Assembly (NCBI GenBank): GCA_025362765.1
Contig: JANYFI010000265.1
Coordinates: 1 to 7,419, forward strand
DNA: 7,419 bases
DNA from: Ferruginibacter sp.
Lineage (GTDB): Bacteria > Bacteroidota > Bacteroidia > Chitinophagales > Chitinophagaceae
Reading direction: 5' to 3'
Below, in pieces: positions 6,180-7,419 of this stretch (within the stretch, counting starts at the first letter, position 1; each line of letters begins with the position of its first letter). A program made the translations under genes and the position numbers. Below the pieces are notes generated by a model. The model had not been told where the DNA came from. It did no database searches and saw only the letters and a list, made by a program, of their open reading frames with translations.

Positions 6180-6469
6180 GGCACGTTATTTTAAATCTGG
6201 TGCTAAAGTACCTGAATAAAAGCATTCCGATTATTTCGGCTGCGTACTCCTTACACGATAAAAAATAAAAAAATACAGTTCCTTCAATTATTGTCGCACT
6301 TTATTAAATCCTATTTAAAATGTCAACGAATGCACTGAACTGATGGCTAACAACGGGCGCAATAAAATAATTAAATACACGATTTCAAACCGCTTTTGTC
6401 AACTGCCATAAAAAAAACACCTGTTACCTTCATCCTTCAATAACGATTGTTAACAAAAGCCACCATGTG
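6180..6469. promoter_or_regulatory. Divergent fbp-pckA intergenic region
   Basis: This 290-bp AT-rich gap must hold the promoters of both gluconeogenic genes. On the - strand, TACTTTAG (6210-6203) resembles the Bacteroidota -7 element TAnnTTTG and would give an fbp leader of roughly 15-20 nt, but no TTG is found at the expected -33 position. No convincing + strand promoter for pckA was found. A 10-bp palindrome TTGTTAACAA (6447-6456) lies 14 bp before the pckA start and might be an operator; this is weak. No small gene or RNA is recognisable. Confidence 0.4.
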
Positions 6470-7419
6470 ATGCCCTTTAAAACAAAACCGATCATACCGG
6501 AAAGTATTTTAACCAGTATGGGATTTCCTTTTAACCAGCCCGTGCATTATCAGTTACCACCCGAAATATTATCCCGGCAAACGGTGCAGCGGGGCGAAGG
6601 GCTGTTGAACGATACCGGCGCATTGGTAATTTCAACCGGTGAATTTACCGGCCGCAGTCCGGACGATAAGTTTATTGTTAAAGATGAATTAACCAACCTC
6701 ACCATCGACTGGAATAATTTTAATCAGCCAATCAGTGCCGCCTGTTTTAACCGTTTGCATACAAAAATGATCGCCTGGCTGGCAGGTAAAGAAATATGGA
6801 TGCGGGATTGCCTGGCATGCGCTCACCCCGCATACCGGCTCAATATCCGTGTGATCAATGAAACTCCCTGGAGCAATCTTTTTGCATACAATATGTTTTT
6901 ACGACCGGCAGAAGAGGCACTCCAAAATAGTACACCGCACTGGCACATTATTCATGCCCCGGGTTTTAAGGCCGATCCTTTAACAGAGGGCACCCGCAGC
7001 GCCAACTTTACCATCATTAGCTTTTCCCAAAAAACAATTTTAATCGGTGGCACCGCTTATACCGGCGAAATAAAAAAAGGCATTTTTTCCGTATTGAATT
7101 ATATTTTGCCGAACGATAAAAATGTGCTGAGTATGCACTGTTCGGCCAATGTAGGTAACGCTGGTGACACGGCTATATTTTTTGGCCTCAGTGGTACCGG
7201 CAAAACAACACTTAGCGCAGACCCGAACCGATACCTTATAGGCGACGATGAACATGGTTGGACAGAAGATGCCATATTTAATTTTGAAGGCGGGTGCTAT
7301 GCTAAAACAATTGACCTTACGGCAGACAAAGAACCCGAAATTTTTAATGCCATCCGGCCCGGCGCCCTGGTAGAGAATGTCACCTTTGTTGAAGACACCA
7401 ACAGGATTGATTTTGCCAG
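6470..7419 (+). CDS. pckA: Phosphoenolpyruvate carboxykinase (ATP), 5' part
   Basis: Converts oxaloacetate and ATP to phosphoenolpyruvate, CO2 and ADP in the cytosol, the entry step of gluconeogenesis (it can run in reverse in fermentative bacteria). The first 316 codons of a protein normally near 530 residues are present; the rest lies beyond the right edge. Signatures: substrate-site R62 in FTGRSPDDKF, GGTAYTGEIKKGIF, MHCSANVG, the P-loop GLSGTGKTTLS (239-249, K245/T246 bind ATP phosphates), the metal and phosphate motif GDDEHGW (258-264), and EGGCYAKTIDL. The P-loop identifies the ATP-type family rather than the GTP type. The ATG at 6470 is chosen because it keeps the short leader before VHYQL that relatives have; an in-frame ATG at 6518 is an alternative, and the ATG at 6465 is closed by TGA. 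No Shine-Dalgarno sequence. Divergent from fbp. Confidence 0.96.
   Translation, partial: MPFKTKPIIPESILTSMGFPFNQPVHYQLPPEILSRQTVQRGEGLLNDTGALVISTGEFTGRSPDDKFIVKDELTNLTIDWNNFNQPISAACFNRLHTKMIAWLAGKEIWMRDCLACAHPAYRLNIRVINETPWSNLFAYNMFLRPAEEALQNSTPHWHIIHAPGFKADPLTEGTRSANFTIISFSQKTILIGGTAYTGEIKKGIFSVLNYILPNDKNVLSMHCSANVGNAGDTAIFFGLSGTGKTTLSADPNRYLIGDDEHGWTEDAIFNFEGGCYAKTIDLTADKEPEIFNAIRPGALVENVTFVEDTNRIDFA

Noticed and set aside
7040..7255. Open frame of 71 codons on the - strand
   Set aside because: It is antisense to the P-loop region of pckA.
1..7419. CRISPR array, tRNA or rRNA genes, integron attC array
   Set aside because: No regularly spaced repeats, tRNA-like folds or rRNA signatures were recognised; the recombinases are a RIT trio, not an integron integrase with cassettes.

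Overview
The window looks like a chromosomal segment of a Bacteroidota bacterium, probably a Chitinophagaceae-like lineage. This rests on AT-rich intergenic DNA, mostly absent Shine-Dalgarno sequences, a class I fructose-bisphosphatase, an ATP-type PEP carboxykinase, and a NarL-type regulator remnant of the kind common in that group. The taxonomy is an inference.

Left part (1-4268): the window opens inside a DUF932 'phage/plasmid-like protein' gene (TIGR03299 type) on the + strand. That gene is cut in two. Its 5' part runs to a stop at 590 whose last codons come from foreign DNA. The missing C-terminal ~50 codons reappear in the same strand and frame at 4074-4229, followed 10 bp later by a strong intrinsic terminator. 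Joining ...GCCGT (550) to GACAGG... (4076) restores an unbroken reading frame with the expected GAYNAVTG sequence. The intervening ~3.5 kb is a Recombinase-in-Trio (RIT) element: three overlapping tyrosine recombinase genes on the - strand in the order ritA (409 aa), ritB (333 aa), ritC (341 aa), each with the full catalytic set R-K-H-R-H-Y. There is no cargo gene.

The element is bounded by long imperfect inverted repeats (547-646 and 3953-4051; the outer 33 bp match 31/33, an inner 40-bp block matches 31/40). The right end carries an extra 22-bp perfect palindrome not present at the left end. Both ends are built from repeated copies of a TTATGTAAAG-like motif in the same spacing pattern, which are good candidates for recombinase binding sites.

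Middle (4269-5162): a perfect 12-bp-stem hairpin that may be a REP-like repeat, then a decayed NarL/LuxR-family response regulator with an in-frame stop, a frameshift and no in-frame start. The remaining ~170 bp before fbp shows nothing recognisable.

Right part (5163-7419): core metabolism. A complete fbp on the - strand is divergent from pckA on the + strand (5' 316 codons, running off the window), separated by 290 bp. These two enzymes catalyse gluconeogenic steps, so the shared upstream region is a plausible site of common control.
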